Shown here: in pieces, positions 9,352 to 18,845 of the stretch
Position numbering within the stretch: the stretch's first letter is position 1
Layout of the letters: each line of letters opens with the position of its first letter
Source: Polynucleobacter sp. MWH-Berg-3C6
GTDB taxonomy: Bacteria > Pseudomonadota > Gammaproteobacteria > Burkholderiales > Burkholderiaceae
Direction: 5' to 3'
Assembly: GCF_018881855.1 (NCBI RefSeq)
Contig: NZ_JACVPN010000001.1
Span: 1-64,000 of the forward strand
Length of the DNA stretch: 64,000 bases
Notes under the pieces: model-generated
Told to the model about the DNA's origin: nothing
The model's input: the letters and a program-made list of their open reading frames with translations, nothing else
Database searches by the model: none
Program-made: the position numbers and the translations under genes

Positions 9352-9563
9352 AAGTCATCCAAATCAGATAAAGCTTGATCCATAAACGACATAAGTTGCT
9401 TATCTTTTTGGTCAGCTGCTGCTGCAACTTTTGATTGGCGGCGGCACTCTTCAGTAAACCCAGGAGCACGGGTATCGGGAACCCAAATTTGGATTGGTCT
9501 TAATCCTGAGTTTCTCAACGAGTCTCGATGTTTTTGTACTCTCGAAGCAGAATTTGAAGGCAT
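9348..9563 (-). CDS. MazE-family antitoxin (DUF3018 type)
   Basis: 71 residues. It contains RVQKHRDSLRNSGLRPIQIWVPDTRAPGF followed by EECRRQS, the pattern of DUF3018 proteins annotated as MazE-family antitoxins. The N-terminal half should form the dimeric DNA-binding part; the acidic C-terminus (SFMDQALSDLDDL) is suited to covering a basic toxin. Ribosome site AAGG lies about 9 bases before ATG. The promoter region carries two identical palindromes that are probably its autoregulatory operators. Confidence 0.88.
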   Translation of the reverse strand: MPSNSASRVQKHRDSLRNSGLRPIQIWVPDTRAPGFTEECRRQSKVAAAADQKDKQLMSFMDQALSDLDDL

Positions 9564-9582
9564 TTAGAGCCCTTAAAAGTTA

Positions 9583-9625
9583 GTTACATGTAACATTTTA
9601 GACCAAAATATTCGTTACATGTAAC
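9583..9625 (-). promoter_or_regulatory. Twin palindromic operators and promoter of the toxin-antitoxin operon
   Basis: The perfect 12-bp palindrome GTTACATGTAAC occurs at 9583-9594 and again at 9614-9625. Centres are 31 bp apart, three helical turns, so both copies face the same side of DNA. On the minus strand a -35-like TTACAT inside the distal copy and a -10-like TAAAAT 18 bases further, touching the proximal copy, give a promoter that bound antitoxin would block. The proximal copy is 20 bases upstream of the antitoxin ATG. Confidence 0.75.
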
Positions 9626-9640
9626 TTACGGTATGCCCCT

Positions 9641-10405
9641 TTAGTTAAGAAGGCTAAATTGCTCTGAGGAGTTGGAGGTTCTGGTCCATTGAATAGGGCT
9701 TAAGTGGTGCCGAATTAGCCATTCATTGGTTTTGCTGAAATGCCCACAACTGGCTTTTGCCCCTGGCTCTAAAAAAGGCCTATCTGTTTTGTAAACACCC
9801 AAACCGGAGGGGTGGGAGGATTGCAAAATGAATTGATCCAAGCCGGATTCAATTAAAGGTAATTTAGATTGCGCATGACCACCCCAGAGCATCCAAACTA
9901 ACTGGGGTCTTTGTGCAGCCAAAGCAGAAATGAGTCGATCAATCAAACTCTTCCAACCAAGGTTAGCGTGACTTCCTGCTTCGCCTAATTTGACGCTTAA
10001 GGCTGTATTGAGAAGGAGAACTCCTTGCTCGGCCCAAGCATGCAGATCACCGTTGGGTAATTGGCCAAACCCTTCAAGAGCAAGGGCTTTGCTAATGTTG
10101 CGCAGAGAGCTCGGAAATGCACGAGAGTTGGTGGGAATGGTTGCTGGAATAGAAAACGCTAAACCTTGCGCTAGACCTGGAGAGTGATAAGGGTCTTGTC
10201 CCAGAATTACAACCTTAACCGCTTCAACCGGGGTTAACTTCAGTGCCTTAAAGAAATTACTTGGCTCTGGCCGAATATGGTTTGCATCAACATCAAGAGC
10301 AGCTTGTAAATTCTGTTCTAAGTCTTGCCAAGCGGAAGAATCGAAATAGTCACCCAGTAAATTGCGCCAATCAGCGGGAACATCCTCTTTAGAAAAAGCT
10401 GGCAT
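9641..10405 (-). CDS. ung: Uracil-DNA glycosylase, family 1
   Basis: 254 residues. The water-activating motif GQDPYH is at 69-74 and the uracil-binding LLLNTALSV at about 130-138. The leucine loop reads HPSGL (198-202), where most family 1 enzymes have HPSPLS. The enzyme removes uracil from DNA to start base excision repair. It stands apart, with the toxin-antitoxin promoter on one side and the M61 peptidase gene 21 bases upstream. The Leu-loop change keeps the catalytic His and intercalating Leu, so activity is expected. Confidence 0.95.
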   Translation of the reverse strand: MPAFSKEDVPADWRNLLGDYFDSSAWQDLEQNLQAALDVDANHIRPEPSNFFKALKLTPVEAVKVVILGQDPYHSPGLAQGLAFSIPATIPTNSRAFPSSLRNISKALALEGFGQLPNGDLHAWAEQGVLLLNTALSVKLGEAGSHANLGWKSLIDRLISALAAQRPQLVWMLWGGHAQSKLPLIESGLDQFILQSSHPSGLGVYKTDRPFLEPGAKASCGHFSKTNEWLIRHHLSPIQWTRTSNSSEQFSLLN

Positions 10406-10426
10406 CTATTGAAGAGAGTTTGTTTA

Positions 10427-12208
10427 TTACGATTTTGCGGAGTGAGCGATTAGCTCAAACTGCATTGGTAGTTGACTCATCTCTAAACTTGCCATGCGCT
10501 CATGTTCTAAGTCATCGCGATAGAAGCAAAAGTAGATATGCTGCCCTTCGGTAAGGCTGGCTAGAACCTTATCTAGACGAGCGCTAGTAATGCGTTGGCC
10601 ATTGATGCTGGCCAGTAGGTCACCAGGCGCAAGCCCTGCCTGCTGTGCTGCGCCACCATCTAAAACATGGGTAATTTTTAACCATCCATTGGCATCTGTA
10701 TGTCGCATAGCCAGCTGCAGCTTAATCTTCTCTAATTTCGAGTGTGCCTTGGGTTTCACCGAAATGAATTTAGAAGTGATCCATTTCTGAATCGGAATAT
10801 CTTCAGCGCCAAAAATGTAACGCGCTTTCATATCATTCCAGGTTTTCGAAAAGCCCGATCCAAGTAACTCAAGAATTAATTCATCTAGTCCATCTTCGGC
10901 AATACCATTAAGCGTGACACCATGCTTTTGCCAGATTAGGCGCATGAGTCCATCTAAAGATTGCTTATTTTTTGAAAATGCCCGAATTTGTAAATCCAAA
11001 CCTAGAGCCAGTAGGGCGCCCTTACCGTAGTAGCTCACAACTGCGTTTGGAGTGTTTTCATCGGCTTGGTAGTACTTGGTCCAGGCATCAAATGAGCTAT
11101 CTGCCAAGCTTTGCTTGTTTTTTCCTGGTCCTCGGAAGATGCCATTCCAATTAGAAGAGACTAGATCTAAATAAGTTTTGAGATCAATCCGTTTGCTACG
11201 AAATAACTGAAGATCATCGTAGTAACTTGTAAAGCCCTCGAATAGCCAAAGCAAACGAGTATGGTTGCGCTTGCTTAAATCATAGGGCTGAAATGCTTTT
11301 GGCTGAATGCGCTTGACTAACCATGCATGAAAATACTCATGACTACATAAGCCTAAGAACTCTCGATACGCAGCCTCATCTAACGGGGCATCTTGTTGTG
11401 GAATTTGGTCGCGACGGCAGAGCAATGCCGTGCTGTTGCGATGTTCAAGACCGCCATAACCATTCAGTACGGCATTTACTAAAAAGAGATAGTCCCTAAA
11501 AGGAGCTTGCTTAGTCTTTGGCTCAAAGAGGTTGATCGTACAGGTGCAAATCGCCTCTAAATCTTGCGCAAGACGTTTTACATCAACGGAATTGATGCAC
11601 CCCTGAATTGCCATGCTGTGGGGGACATTATTTGATATCCAGTGAACGATCTGAAACTCGCCCATAGCAACCGGGTGATCGAGTAGATCATCATAATTTT
11701 GAGCAAGATAAAAACCAAAACCACGCTTATCTGTTTTGACTGCCCTTAAACCAGTTTGTACTGACCAGTGATCAGCAAAACTAGCCTCAGGCGGTGCAAT
11801 AGCAAGCGAACAAGGCAAATCATGTTGACCTATGACTTCGAGACACAAACTACTTGCGTTGAAAAACCCACGCTCAGTATCAAGATAGGCTGCGCGCACA
11901 GAAGAATCATAGGCATATACCGTTGTGATTATTTCAATTGCGCTATTTGTTTTTGGTAAGCGCCACTGATCATTATTGATTCTCTCAAGAGGAAGCTTTT
12001 TCTTTGCGCCAACTGAATAAGCCTCAATTGATTCAATCTGCTTGCTAAAGTCCCGAATCAAATAGCTTCCCGGAATCCATGCTGGCATCTGCAATACCTG
12101 GCCCTTAGGATTTGGAGCTGCAATATGTAACTTCACTTGATAGCGATGACCATGAAGGTCTGCCGGCCATACGGTGTACTGGATTGCTGGAAGATCTGCT
12201 GTATTCAT
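10427..12208 (-). CDS. M61 family metallopeptidase with PDZ domain (glycyl aminopeptidase-like)
   Basis: 593 residues with no signal peptide. An N-terminal beta domain is followed by a gluzincin catalytic domain with zinc motif HEYFH (about 290-294) and the downstream glutamate in WLFEGFTSYYDD. Near the C-terminus is a PDZ domain (HVLDGGAAQQAGLAPGDLLASINGQ). This is the layout of M61 peptidases such as the Sphingomonas glycyl aminopeptidase. A role in cytoplasmic protein or peptide breakdown is inferred; the substrate is unknown. It lies 5 bases after the dsbC-like gene's start side and is co-directional with it and ubiH. Confidence 0.92.
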   Translation of the reverse strand: MNTADLPAIQYTVWPADLHGHRYQVKLHIAAPNPKGQVLQMPAWIPGSYLIRDFSKQIESIEAYSVGAKKKLPLERINNDQWRLPKTNSAIEIITTVYAYDSSVRAAYLDTERGFFNASSLCLEVIGQHDLPCSLAIAPPEASFADHWSVQTGLRAVKTDKRGFGFYLAQNYDDLLDHPVAMGEFQIVHWISNNVPHSMAIQGCINSVDVKRLAQDLEAICTCTINLFEPKTKQAPFRDYLFLVNAVLNGYGGLEHRNSTALLCRRDQIPQQDAPLDEAAYREFLGLCSHEYFHAWLVKRIQPKAFQPYDLSKRNHTRLLWLFEGFTSYYDDLQLFRSKRIDLKTYLDLVSSNWNGIFRGPGKNKQSLADSSFDAWTKYYQADENTPNAVVSYYGKGALLALGLDLQIRAFSKNKQSLDGLMRLIWQKHGVTLNGIAEDGLDELILELLGSGFSKTWNDMKARYIFGAEDIPIQKWITSKFISVKPKAHSKLEKIKLQLAMRHTDANGWLKITHVLDGGAAQQAGLAPGDLLASINGQRITSARLDKVLASLTEGQHIYFCFYRDDLEHERMASLEMSQLPMQFELIAHSAKS

Positions 12209-12213
12209 GATGT

Positions 12214-12936
12214 TTATTTCAGAGAGCTAAATTTCTTTTCAATATCAGTGATTTGAACTGCGCCTGGGAAGCGACTGCCATCGATAAAGAAAAGAGTAGG
12301 CGTTCCGGTGATGCCGTAGGTTTTCGCAAACGCGACATTTTTATCAAGAGGAGTACTGCAATCACTTTTTCCGCTCGGGGCGATCCCATTAATCATCCAA
12401 TCGATATAGGCCTTATAGGGATCTGATGAACATGAGATTTGTTTTGATTTTTGGACTGAGTCGGCGCCCAAAATAGGGATGAGATATGTATAAACAGTCA
12501 CGTTATCTAACTGCTGCAACGATTTTTCTAAACGCTTACAGTAACCACAATTAGGATCTGAAAACACGGCTAGCTGCCGACTGCCGTTGCCGCGCACCGT
12601 TTTGATGGCATTAGCTGGGCTTAAGTCTGCCCACTTGATTCGATTTAAATCGGCTTGCCTTTGCTCGGTGATATTTTTACCGCTTGCTAATTCAATAATC
12701 TCACCCTGAATTAAATATTTTCCGGAGGCATCTGTATAAAACACCTCGTTACCAACCAATACTTCGTAGAGGCCTGGGACTGGTGCCGCTGAAACACCTC
12801 TCACTTTGACATTTGCCCCAAGCTTCTTTTGTATCTCTGTTTTGATTTGCTGTTCAGCTTGCGCATGAGCTAGCCCAGAAAAAAGAAAAGTAGAACAAAT
12901 AAAAGTTAGCGCTGATAACAATTTAATCAAAATCAA
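12214..12936 (-). CDS. dsbC: Periplasmic thiol:disulfide interchange protein, DsbC family
   Basis: 240 residues: a signal peptide ending near AHAQA (residue 27), an N-terminal dimerisation domain with VRGVSAAPVPGLYEVLVG, then a thioredoxin fold with active site CGYC at 130-133 and the cis-proline loop GTPTLFF. Family knowledge: DsbC isomerises wrong disulfides in the periplasm and is kept reduced by DsbD. Its ATG overlaps the 3' end of the ubiH-like gene by 14 bases, so the two are coupled, although their functions are unrelated. Confidence 0.94.
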   Translation of the reverse strand: MILIKLLSALTFICSTFLFSGLAHAQAEQQIKTEIQKKLGANVKVRGVSAAPVPGLYEVLVGNEVFYTDASGKYLIQGEIIELASGKNITEQRQADLNRIKWADLSPANAIKTVRGNGSRQLAVFSDPNCGYCKRLEKSLQQLDNVTVYTYLIPILGADSVQKSKQISCSSDPYKAYIDWMINGIAPSGKSDCSTPLDKNVAFAKTYGITGTPTLFFIDGSRFPGAVQITDIEKKFSSLK

Positions 12937-14197
12937 TATCCCCTAAAGCGCGTTCAATGAGGCGCTGTTTAATAAAGTGGCTTTTGTTCACTAGGCCAAG
13001 CCCCCAGTTACGTAGTTGTCGTTCGGTGTTGCTGCTTGCAGAAAATAATTTTTTCAGTTTATCTGTGACCCATAACAGCGCACTAGTATCGCCTTGACGT
13101 TGACGCTCGTAACGCCGCAGTAATACAGCATCACTTGGCTTGCGGAAAGACTCACGTTTACCAAGAATGTTGAGTAAGACCGCAACATCACGCAGGCCTA
13201 GGTTCAAACCTTGCCCTGCTAAGGGGTGCATGACATGAGCTGCATCACCAATGAGGACAACCTTGGGTGCAGTTTCTGGGCCAATGAATCGTTTGGCCCG
13301 AATTCGTCTTAAGGGAAAAGCTGCTGGGCTTGAGTTGAGTGTGAGTTCACCCAATTGTTTTCCAATTGCGCCATTTGCAATTGATGAAAACCGCTCTTGC
13401 CATTGGTCTTGATTGAGTTTTAATAAATCAGCAGCATGCTCGGGTGAGGTTGACCACACCATTGACACTTGCTTACCAGGCAAGGGCAGCATTGCCACAA
13501 TATCGCCCCCAGGTAAGAACCACTGGAAAGCCGTTTCAAGATGGGGATAAGTGCAAGTCCAGTTAGCAACGACTGCGCTTTGTGAGTAGCTTTCTTCGGT
13601 AGTCGTAATGCCAAGTTCAGAGCGAATGGGAGAGTTTGCACCATCGGCAGCAATAATCAGTTGCGCATGAATAGCCCCACCATTTTTTAAATGTAGCGTA
13701 CCCCCATCTACATCGACTTCAATCTTTTCAATGGCGTCACTAATGCGCTCCAATTTATTTTGAAAGCGAGATGCTTGATCAAGAGTGTGTTCGATGAGAT
13801 TGGATTCGCCAATCCAGGCCAGTTGAGGTGTGCCTGCTTCAAATGCAGAAAGATGGAGTTGATCCTTTTGTTCACCACGGTCGCCATAAATTCGCATATC
13901 CCGTACCGGCTGCATTCGACTGTGATCTAGTGCATCCCAAATTTGCAAATGGGCTAATAGTTTTTGGGTGCTCGGGGAAAATGCGTAGATTCGTTGGCCC
14001 CACTGTGATCCTTGGGGTGCAGCTACTGTCTGCCCCAGATCCGGTGCAATCTCAATAGTTTGTAGACCAAGTTGGGCTAGACCAAGCGCGCAAGCCTTGC
14101 CAGCGATACCTCCACCGACAATCACAACGTCAACCGAGCGGATTTTGGTAGATTGCACAGGGGGTTTGGGCAGGTGATTTTGGTGAACTTCTGACAT
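12923..14197 (-). CDS. ubiH: UbiH/UbiF-family FAD monooxygenase (ubiquinone biosynthesis)
   Basis: 424 residues. FAD motif VVIVGGGIAGKACALGLAQLG at about 24-45, a mid-domain DG motif (IAADGANSPIRSELG), and the C-terminal FAD-ribityl motif GDAAHVMHPLAGQGLNLGLRD. The GQGLNLG segment is typical of the UbiH/UbiF/UbiI/Coq6 hydroxylases. These hydroxylate the ubiquinone ring; which position is modified cannot be decided from sequence here. The gene is divergent from ychF across a 40-bp gap. Confidence 0.88.
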   Translation of the reverse strand: MSEVHQNHLPKPPVQSTKIRSVDVVIVGGGIAGKACALGLAQLGLQTIEIAPDLGQTVAAPQGSQWGQRIYAFSPSTQKLLAHLQIWDALDHSRMQPVRDMRIYGDRGEQKDQLHLSAFEAGTPQLAWIGESNLIEHTLDQASRFQNKLERISDAIEKIEVDVDGGTLHLKNGGAIHAQLIIAADGANSPIRSELGITTTEESYSQSAVVANWTCTYPHLETAFQWFLPGGDIVAMLPLPGKQVSMVWSTSPEHAADLLKLNQDQWQERFSSIANGAIGKQLGELTLNSSPAAFPLRRIRAKRFIGPETAPKVVLIGDAAHVMHPLAGQGLNLGLRDVAVLLNILGKRESFRKPSDAVLLRRYERQRQGDTSALLWVTDKLKKLFSASSNTERQLRNWGLGLVNKSHFIKQRLIERALGDIDFD

Positions 14198-14237
14198 AAC
14201 TCGATGATATCGAATCCAGCCCCTTTACAATATCTCC

Positions 14238-15332
14238 ATGTCTTTAAAATGTGGCATCGTCGGCCTGCCTAACGTCGGCAAATCTACCCTCTTTAACGCG
14301 CTTACCAAAGCTGGGATCGCTGCAGAAAACTATCCTTTCTGCACGATTGAGCCTAATGTAGGTGTGGTCGAGGTTCCTGACCCCCGTCTAGCCGCCTTGG
14401 CTGAGATTGTGAAGCCTGAGCGCATCCTGCCAGCTACCGTCGAGTTTGTCGATATTGCTGGTTTGGTTGCTGGCGCCTCCAAAGGCGAGGGTCTGGGCAA
14501 TCAATTCTTAGCCAATATCCGAGAAACGGATGCCATTACCCACGTTGTCCGATGCTTTGAGGATCCAAACGTGATTCACGTTGCGGGCAAGATTGACCCT
14601 ATTGCCGATATTGGTGTGATCGATACCGAGTTGGCTTTGTCTGATTTAGCCACTGTTGAAAAAACCCTCAATCGTTCTACTAAGGCCGCTAAATCGGGTA
14701 ACGATAAAGAGGCTGCAGCTTTGGTAGCGGTTCTCACTAAAGTGCAAGCGCATCTTGATTCTGCGCTTCCTGTGCGTAGCCTCAATTTAAGTGAAGAAGA
14801 ATTACTTGTAATTAAACCCCTGTGTTTAATTACTGCTAAACCAGCAATGTATGTGGCAAACGTCAAAGAAGATGGTTTTGCAAACAACCCTCATCTTGAG
14901 GCGGTAAAGCAGCACGCTGCAAAAGAAAAGGCCCCGGTTGTTGCTGTTTGCGCAGCAATTGAAGCAGAGATTGCTGATCTTGATGATGCCGATAAAACAG
15001 AATTCTTGGCTGACTTGGGTATGGAAGAGCCCGGCTTGGATCGCGTTATTCGTGCTGGATACTCGCTACTTGGTTTGCAAACTTACTTTACTGCTGGTAT
15101 TAAAGAAGTGCGTGCCTGGACTATTCATCAGGGCGATACTGCGCCACAGGCTGCAGGTGTTATTCATACGGATTTTGAGCGTGGTTTCATTCGTGCGCAA
15201 ACTATTGCTTATGATGACTTCATTCAATTTAAGGGTGAGGCTGGAGCTAAAGAAGCTGGCAAGATGCGAGCTGAAGGCAAAGAGTATGTCGTTAAGGATG
15301 GAGATGTATTGAACTTCTTATTCAATGTGTGA
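14238..15332 (+). CDS. ychF: Redox-regulated ATPase YchF (Obg-like)
   Basis: 364 residues, the standard length. Walker A GLPNVGKS is at 9-16, then [10 protein letters not shown] (switch), [20 protein letters not shown] (Walker B region), a coiled-coil insertion, and the C-terminal TGS domain ([28 protein letters not shown]). Family knowledge: YchF/OLA1 binds ATP rather than GTP and associates with ribosomes. There is no Shine-Dalgarno; a TACAAT box at 14226-14231 puts the likely transcript start at or next to the ATG. Confidence 0.97.
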   Translation: MSLKCGIVGLPNVGKSTLFNALTKAGIAAENYPFCTIEPNVGVVEVPDPRLAALAEIVKPERILPATVEFVDIAGLVAGASKGEGLGNQFLANIRETDAITHVVRCFEDPNVIHVAGKIDPIADIGVIDTELALSDLATVEKTLNRSTKAAKSGNDKEAAALVAVLTKVQAHLDSALPVRSLNLSEEELLVIKPLCLITAKPAMYVANVKEDGFANNPHLEAVKQHAAKEKAPVVAVCAAIEAEIADLDDADKTEFLADLGMEEPGLDRVIRAGYSLLGLQTYFTAGIKEVRAWTIHQGDTAPQAAGVIHTDFERGFIRAQTIAYDDFIQFKGEAGAKEAGKMRAEGKEYVVKDGDVLNFLFNV

Positions 15333-15356
15333 TGATTGATGCATCGCTTAAGTAAT

Positions 15357-15385
15357 AAAAAAGCCCTTATCAAAAGGGCTTTTTT
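15357..15385. terminator. Bidirectional terminator after ychF
   Basis: A perfect 12-bp stem (AAAAAAGCCCTT with AAGGGCTTTTTT, 15357-15368 and 15374-15385) with a 5-nt loop. A and T runs on the two sides let it serve both ychF and the converging regulator gene at 15403. Confidence 0.9.
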
Positions 15386-15402
15386 ATTAAGGTAAAAAGA
15401 AC

Positions 15403-15753
15403 CTAAGCAGATTTAGCTGCTTTCTCGAGGCACTTGGAAATATCTTCATAGCGTTTGAGGGCCAGCTTTGTTGGCAACACTTCTTTTTTGCGCCCATCAG
15501 CATTTGAAACCATTTTGATGTAACCCATTGCGCTAAGATTTTTTAAGCGGCCATGTAATGTTGCTTGTGAGCCTAGCTCTGAGAGTGCAATTAAATCACC
15601 CACCAATACAGATTCTTTGGAGTGTGCGCAGTTAACGATCTTATCTAGCAAATTTTCTTCAATGCAGTCTAGTTTCTTGCCAGGATTCATTCGATCTAGG
15701 GCGTCGATCAAATTGAGAAAGCGAAGATAGGATGGTGACTTGGTTATTGCCAT
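15403..15753 (-). CDS. Small winged-helix (MarR-like) transcriptional regulator
   Basis: 116 residues from ATG 15753 (MAITKSPSYLRFLNLIDALD). The middle holds a helix-turn-helix (VGDLIALSELGSQATLHGRLKNLSAMGYI) followed by a wing (SNADGRKKEVLPTKLALKRYEDI), the MarR/PadR pattern. The frame is open to 15834, but the extra N-terminus is not conserved-looking and would cover the intergenic space. It is divergent from a membrane protein gene with an inverted repeat CTAGGG-N16-CCCTAG in between, so local autoregulation is plausible. The ligand is unknown. Confidence 0.72.
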   Translation of the reverse strand: MAITKSPSYLRFLNLIDALDRMNPGKKLDCIEENLLDKIVNCAHSKESVLVGDLIALSELGSQATLHGRLKNLSAMGYIKMVSNADGRKKEVLPTKLALKRYEDISKCLEKAAKSA

Positions 15754-15791
15754 AATGGGTTGATATTTATTCCGGTTGATAGTTATTAGCT

Positions 15792-15819
15792 CTAGGGCTA
15801 GTATCAGTGTATTCCCTAG
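15792..15819. promoter_or_regulatory. Inverted repeat between divergent regulator and membrane protein genes
   Basis: CTAGGG at 15792-15797 and CCCTAG at 15814-15819, separated by 16 bases, lie in the 117-bp gap between the winged-helix gene and the membrane protein gene. Half-sites two helical turns apart suit a dimeric regulator. The link to the neighbouring regulator is inference. Confidence 0.3.
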
Positions 15820-15870
15820 TGAAGATTTTCTCAAACGAAATGCACATAAGAAACATTCATAATAAATGTA

Positions 15871-16440
15871 ATGTCTAAAATTTTAACAAGCTTTTCAGAG
15901 ACGTTTTTTGCACTTTTAATTAGTGCGCTTGCGTACACATTTCTGTTTTATGCCAATCACTGGCTAACAAGCGAACTTGTTTTTAGTTTAGGCGTGAATT
16001 GGATTTACTTGCCGGCCGGCCTGCGTTTATTTCTGACCTTGATTTTTGGGCTACCAGGTGCGTTAGGCATTGCTTTGGCATCATTTTTTATTAGTTACCA
16101 CGGGGACTTCTCTCAGAATTTAGTGGTTTGCCTTGGTATAGGCCTGGTTTCTGGGTTTGCGCCTTATCTCGCAAGATTTTTTGTACTTAGCAATGTCCGG
16201 CTAACACCTGACTTAAGCGATCTGAATTTCCAGAAATTAATCGCCTGTATTTTGATATACGCATTTTTGAGTGCCGTCTTGCATCAGTGGTGGTTTTCAA
16301 CGATGGCGCTAGCTAATACTGGCGGTATAGACCATGTTTCAGTGATGTTTATTGGTGACGTACTTGGTTCCTTGCTACTGATTTCTTTAATCAAATACAG
16401 CTTAGATATTTTGAATAAAGTTAGGAAAACAGCTCGCTAA
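15871..16440 (+). CDS. Integral membrane protein of unknown function
   Basis: 189 residues with about five hydrophobic helices. The segment [30 protein letters not shown] recalls the start of MASE1-type membrane sensor domains (W-x-PAG...), but there is no attached output domain, so the match is only suggestive. The basic tail KVRKTAR should face the cytoplasm. The last 20 bases overlap the 3' end of trpC, which converges. It is divergent from a MarR-like regulator that may control it. No function is assigned. Confidence 0.7.
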   Translation: MSKILTSFSETFFALLISALAYTFLFYANHWLTSELVFSLGVNWIYLPAGLRLFLTLIFGLPGALGIALASFFISYHGDFSQNLVVCLGIGLVSGFAPYLARFFVLSNVRLTPDLSDLNFQKLIACILIYAFLSAVLHQWWFSTMALANTGGIDHVSVMFIGDVLGSLLLISLIKYSLDILNKVRKTAR

Positions 16441-17224
16441 GGGCAATGCCCGGGTCAGCTGCGCGCATAAATGCTTCGCCTACTAGGAAGGCATTGATTT
16501 GATTGTCACGCATCAATTGCACATCATTTCTACCAAGTATCCCTGATTCAGTAACCAAGGTCTTATCCTTTGGAACCATCGAGAGAAGTGACAGTGTGGT
16601 TTGTAGAGTTACTTCAAATGTCTTGAGATTGCGATTGTTGATTCCAAGTAAAGGTGTTTTTAGTTCTAATGCCTGCTCTAGCTCAGGGGCATTGTGAACC
16701 TCAACCAAAACGTCTAAGCCTAGCTCATGAGCGCAGGCCTCAAGCTCTTTCATTTGATTGAGTTCTAAGCAGGCCACGATTAATAGAATCGCATCTGCAC
16801 CAATCGCACGAGCCTCATAAACTTGATAGGGTTCGATGGTGAAATCTTTGCGTAGTACTGGAATGCTGCAAGCAGATCTAGCCTCTTGCAGAAAGGCATT
16901 GCAGCCTTGGAAATAGTCGACATCAGTCAGTACTGATAAGCAAGCTGCCCCATGCTTTTCATATGACTGGGCAATTTGTGCGGGGTTAAAGTTTTCCCGC
17001 AGAATTCCTTTGCTTGGACTTGCTTTTTTAATCTCCGCAATCACACCCGCCTTACCAGCAGCAATTTTATTTTGAATTGCGTGAATGAAGCCGCGCGGCT
17101 TTAGTAAGACATCTTTGTTATTTGACTCGGCAATATCGCGTTGATTGCCAAGAGAGACTTGCTTAAGGCCATGGGCAATCTCAATTTTCTTGGTTGCAAC
17201 AATTTTGTCGAGGATATCGCTCAT
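16421..17224 (-). CDS. trpC: Indole-3-glycerol phosphate synthase
   Basis: 267 residues, a single TIM-barrel without the fused TrpF domain found in enterobacteria. Signatures include [55 protein letters not shown] and [10 protein letters not shown]. It closes the indole ring by converting CdRP to indole-3-glycerol phosphate. It is the last gene of the rpe-trpEGDC operon; the start follows the trpD stop by 5 bases. Confidence 0.97.
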   Translation of the reverse strand: MSDILDKIVATKKIEIAHGLKQVSLGNQRDIAESNNKDVLLKPRGFIHAIQNKIAAGKAGVIAEIKKASPSKGILRENFNPAQIAQSYEKHGAACLSVLTDVDYFQGCNAFLQEARSACSIPVLRKDFTIEPYQVYEARAIGADAILLIVACLELNQMKELEACAHELGLDVLVEVHNAPELEQALELKTPLLGINNRNLKTFEVTLQTTLSLLSMVPKDKTLVTESGILGRNDVQLMRDNQINAFLVGEAFMRAADPGIALSELFS

Positions 17225-17229
17225 AAGAT

Positions 17230-18264
17230 TTATTTAGATTGAGTTGCGGCAACAAATGCGTCTAATTTCTGACGTGCAGCGCCAGATGCAATCGCTGCTT
17301 TGGCCATTTCTACGCCAGAGGCAATATCTTTGGCTACACCAGCAACATAGAGAGTTGCGCCTGCATTGAGACACACAATATCGCTCGCGGCACCTGGTTT
17401 GTTATCAATGACATCCAATACGATTTTTTTTGATTCTTCTGCATTGGCTACTTTGAAGCTATTGGTGAGGGCGGTCTTTAATCCAAAGTCTTTTGGATGA
17501 ATTTCATATTCATGGACAACGCCGTCCTTGAGTTCGCCGACTAGGGTTGGGCCCTCTAAGGAGATTTCATCCAAACCATCGCGACCATAAACCACAAGGG
17601 CGTGGTCCATACCTAAGGCTTGCAGCACCCGAGCCTGAATCCCCACAAGATCAGGATGAAATACTCCCATCAAGATGCGTTTGGCATCGGCGGGATTAGT
17701 CAGTGGCCCTAAGATATTGAAAATAGTCCGAACACCCAGTTGTTTGCGAATTGGCACAACGTTCTTCATGGCGGGGTGGTGATTGGGGGCAAACATAAAG
17801 CCAGCGCCTACAGTGGAGATGCATTGAGCAACCTGCTCTGCAGAAAGACCTAGATTTACGCCTAACGCTTCGAGCACATCAGCACTGCCAGACTTGCTAC
17901 TCACACTGCGATTGCCGTGCTTAGCAATTTTTGCTCCAGCTGCTGCAGCAACAAACATCGCTGCAGTGGAAATATTAAAAGTGTGCGCTCCATCACCGCC
18001 TGTACCCACAACATCTACTAGATGTGTGCGGTCATCCACATGAACGGTGGTTGCAAATTCACGCATAACTTGTGCTGCTGCAGCAATTTCTCCAACAGTC
18101 TCTTTTTTGGTACGTAGAGCAACCAACAGGCCGGCCACAAGCTCAGGCGACATTTCTCCACTCATGATGAGTCGCATCATTGCCGTCATTTCATCATGAA
18201 AGAGTTCGCGGTGTTCAATGCAACGTTGCAATGCTTCTTGAGGAGTAATTGGCGTAGCGCTCAT
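17230..18264 (-). CDS. trpD: Anthranilate phosphoribosyltransferase
   Basis: 344 residues. The PRPP site [16 protein letters not shown] and [21 protein letters not shown], plus [10 protein letters not shown], are diagnostic. It transfers phosphoribose from PRPP to anthranilate. It is a separate protein, not fused to TrpG. It follows trpG by 14 bases in the trp operon. Confidence 0.97.
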   Translation of the reverse strand: MSATPITPQEALQRCIEHRELFHDEMTAMMRLIMSGEMSPELVAGLLVALRTKKETVGEIAAAAQVMREFATTVHVDDRTHLVDVVGTGGDGAHTFNISTAAMFVAAAAGAKIAKHGNRSVSSKSGSADVLEALGVNLGLSAEQVAQCISTVGAGFMFAPNHHPAMKNVVPIRKQLGVRTIFNILGPLTNPADAKRILMGVFHPDLVGIQARVLQALGMDHALVVYGRDGLDEISLEGPTLVGELKDGVVHEYEIHPKDFGLKTALTNSFKVANAEESKKIVLDVIDNKPGAASDIVCLNAGATLYVAGVAKDIASGVEMAKAAIASGAARQKLDAFVAATQSK

Positions 18265-18278
18265 ATCGATTTACTGAG

Positions 18279-18845
18279 TTACGGATTAAGTAAGAAATTT
18301 TTGAGCAGGGCATGGCCATGCTCAGAGAGAATGGATTCGGGATGAAATTGCACGCCTTCAACTGCGAGTTCACGATGACGTACGCCCATGATCTCTCCAT
18401 CGGAGGATGTAGCTGTTACTTCCAGCACTGCAGGTAAGGAGCTTTTCTCAATGGCGAGTGAGTGGTAACGTGTGACCTTAAATGGGTCTGGTAGATTTTT
18501 GAAAACACCTACACCTGTGTGGTGAATCAAGTCAGTCTTGCCATGCATGACTTTCTGGGCGCGAATTACCTTGCCACCAAATGCTTCACCAATCGCTTGA
18601 TGGCCAAGACATACACCTAGGATCGGAATCTGTCCTGCATAGCGTTTGATGGTCTCCACTGAGATGCCAGCTTCTGCAGGGCTGCAGGGTCCGGGAGAAA
18701 TGCAAATGCGTGCGGGCTTGAATTTCGCAATATCTTCAACGGTAATTTCGTCATTCCGAAACACTTTTACTTCTTCACCCAGCTCAGCAAAGTACTGAAC
18801 AAGGTTGTAGGTAAACGAATCGTAGTTATCAATCATTAGGAGCAT
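18279..18845 (-). CDS. trpG: Anthranilate synthase glutamine amidotransferase component
   Basis: 188 residues, class I amidotransferase. The catalytic cysteine C79 is in [13 protein letters not shown], with the oxyanion segment [11 protein letters not shown] and the His-Glu pair in [10 protein letters not shown]. It supplies ammonia from glutamine to TrpE; in many bacteria the same subunit serves PabB in folate synthesis. The start overlaps the 3' end of trpE by 17 bases, which favours equal synthesis of both subunits. Confidence 0.96.
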   Translation of the reverse strand: MLLMIDNYDSFTYNLVQYFAELGEEVKVFRNDEITVEDIAKFKPARICISPGPCSPAEAGISVETIKRYAGQIPILGVCLGHQAIGEAFGGKVIRAQKVMHGKTDLIHHTGVGVFKNLPDPFKVTRYHSLAIEKSSLPAVLEVTATSSDGEIMGVRHRELAVEGVQFHPESILSEHGHALLKNFLLNP

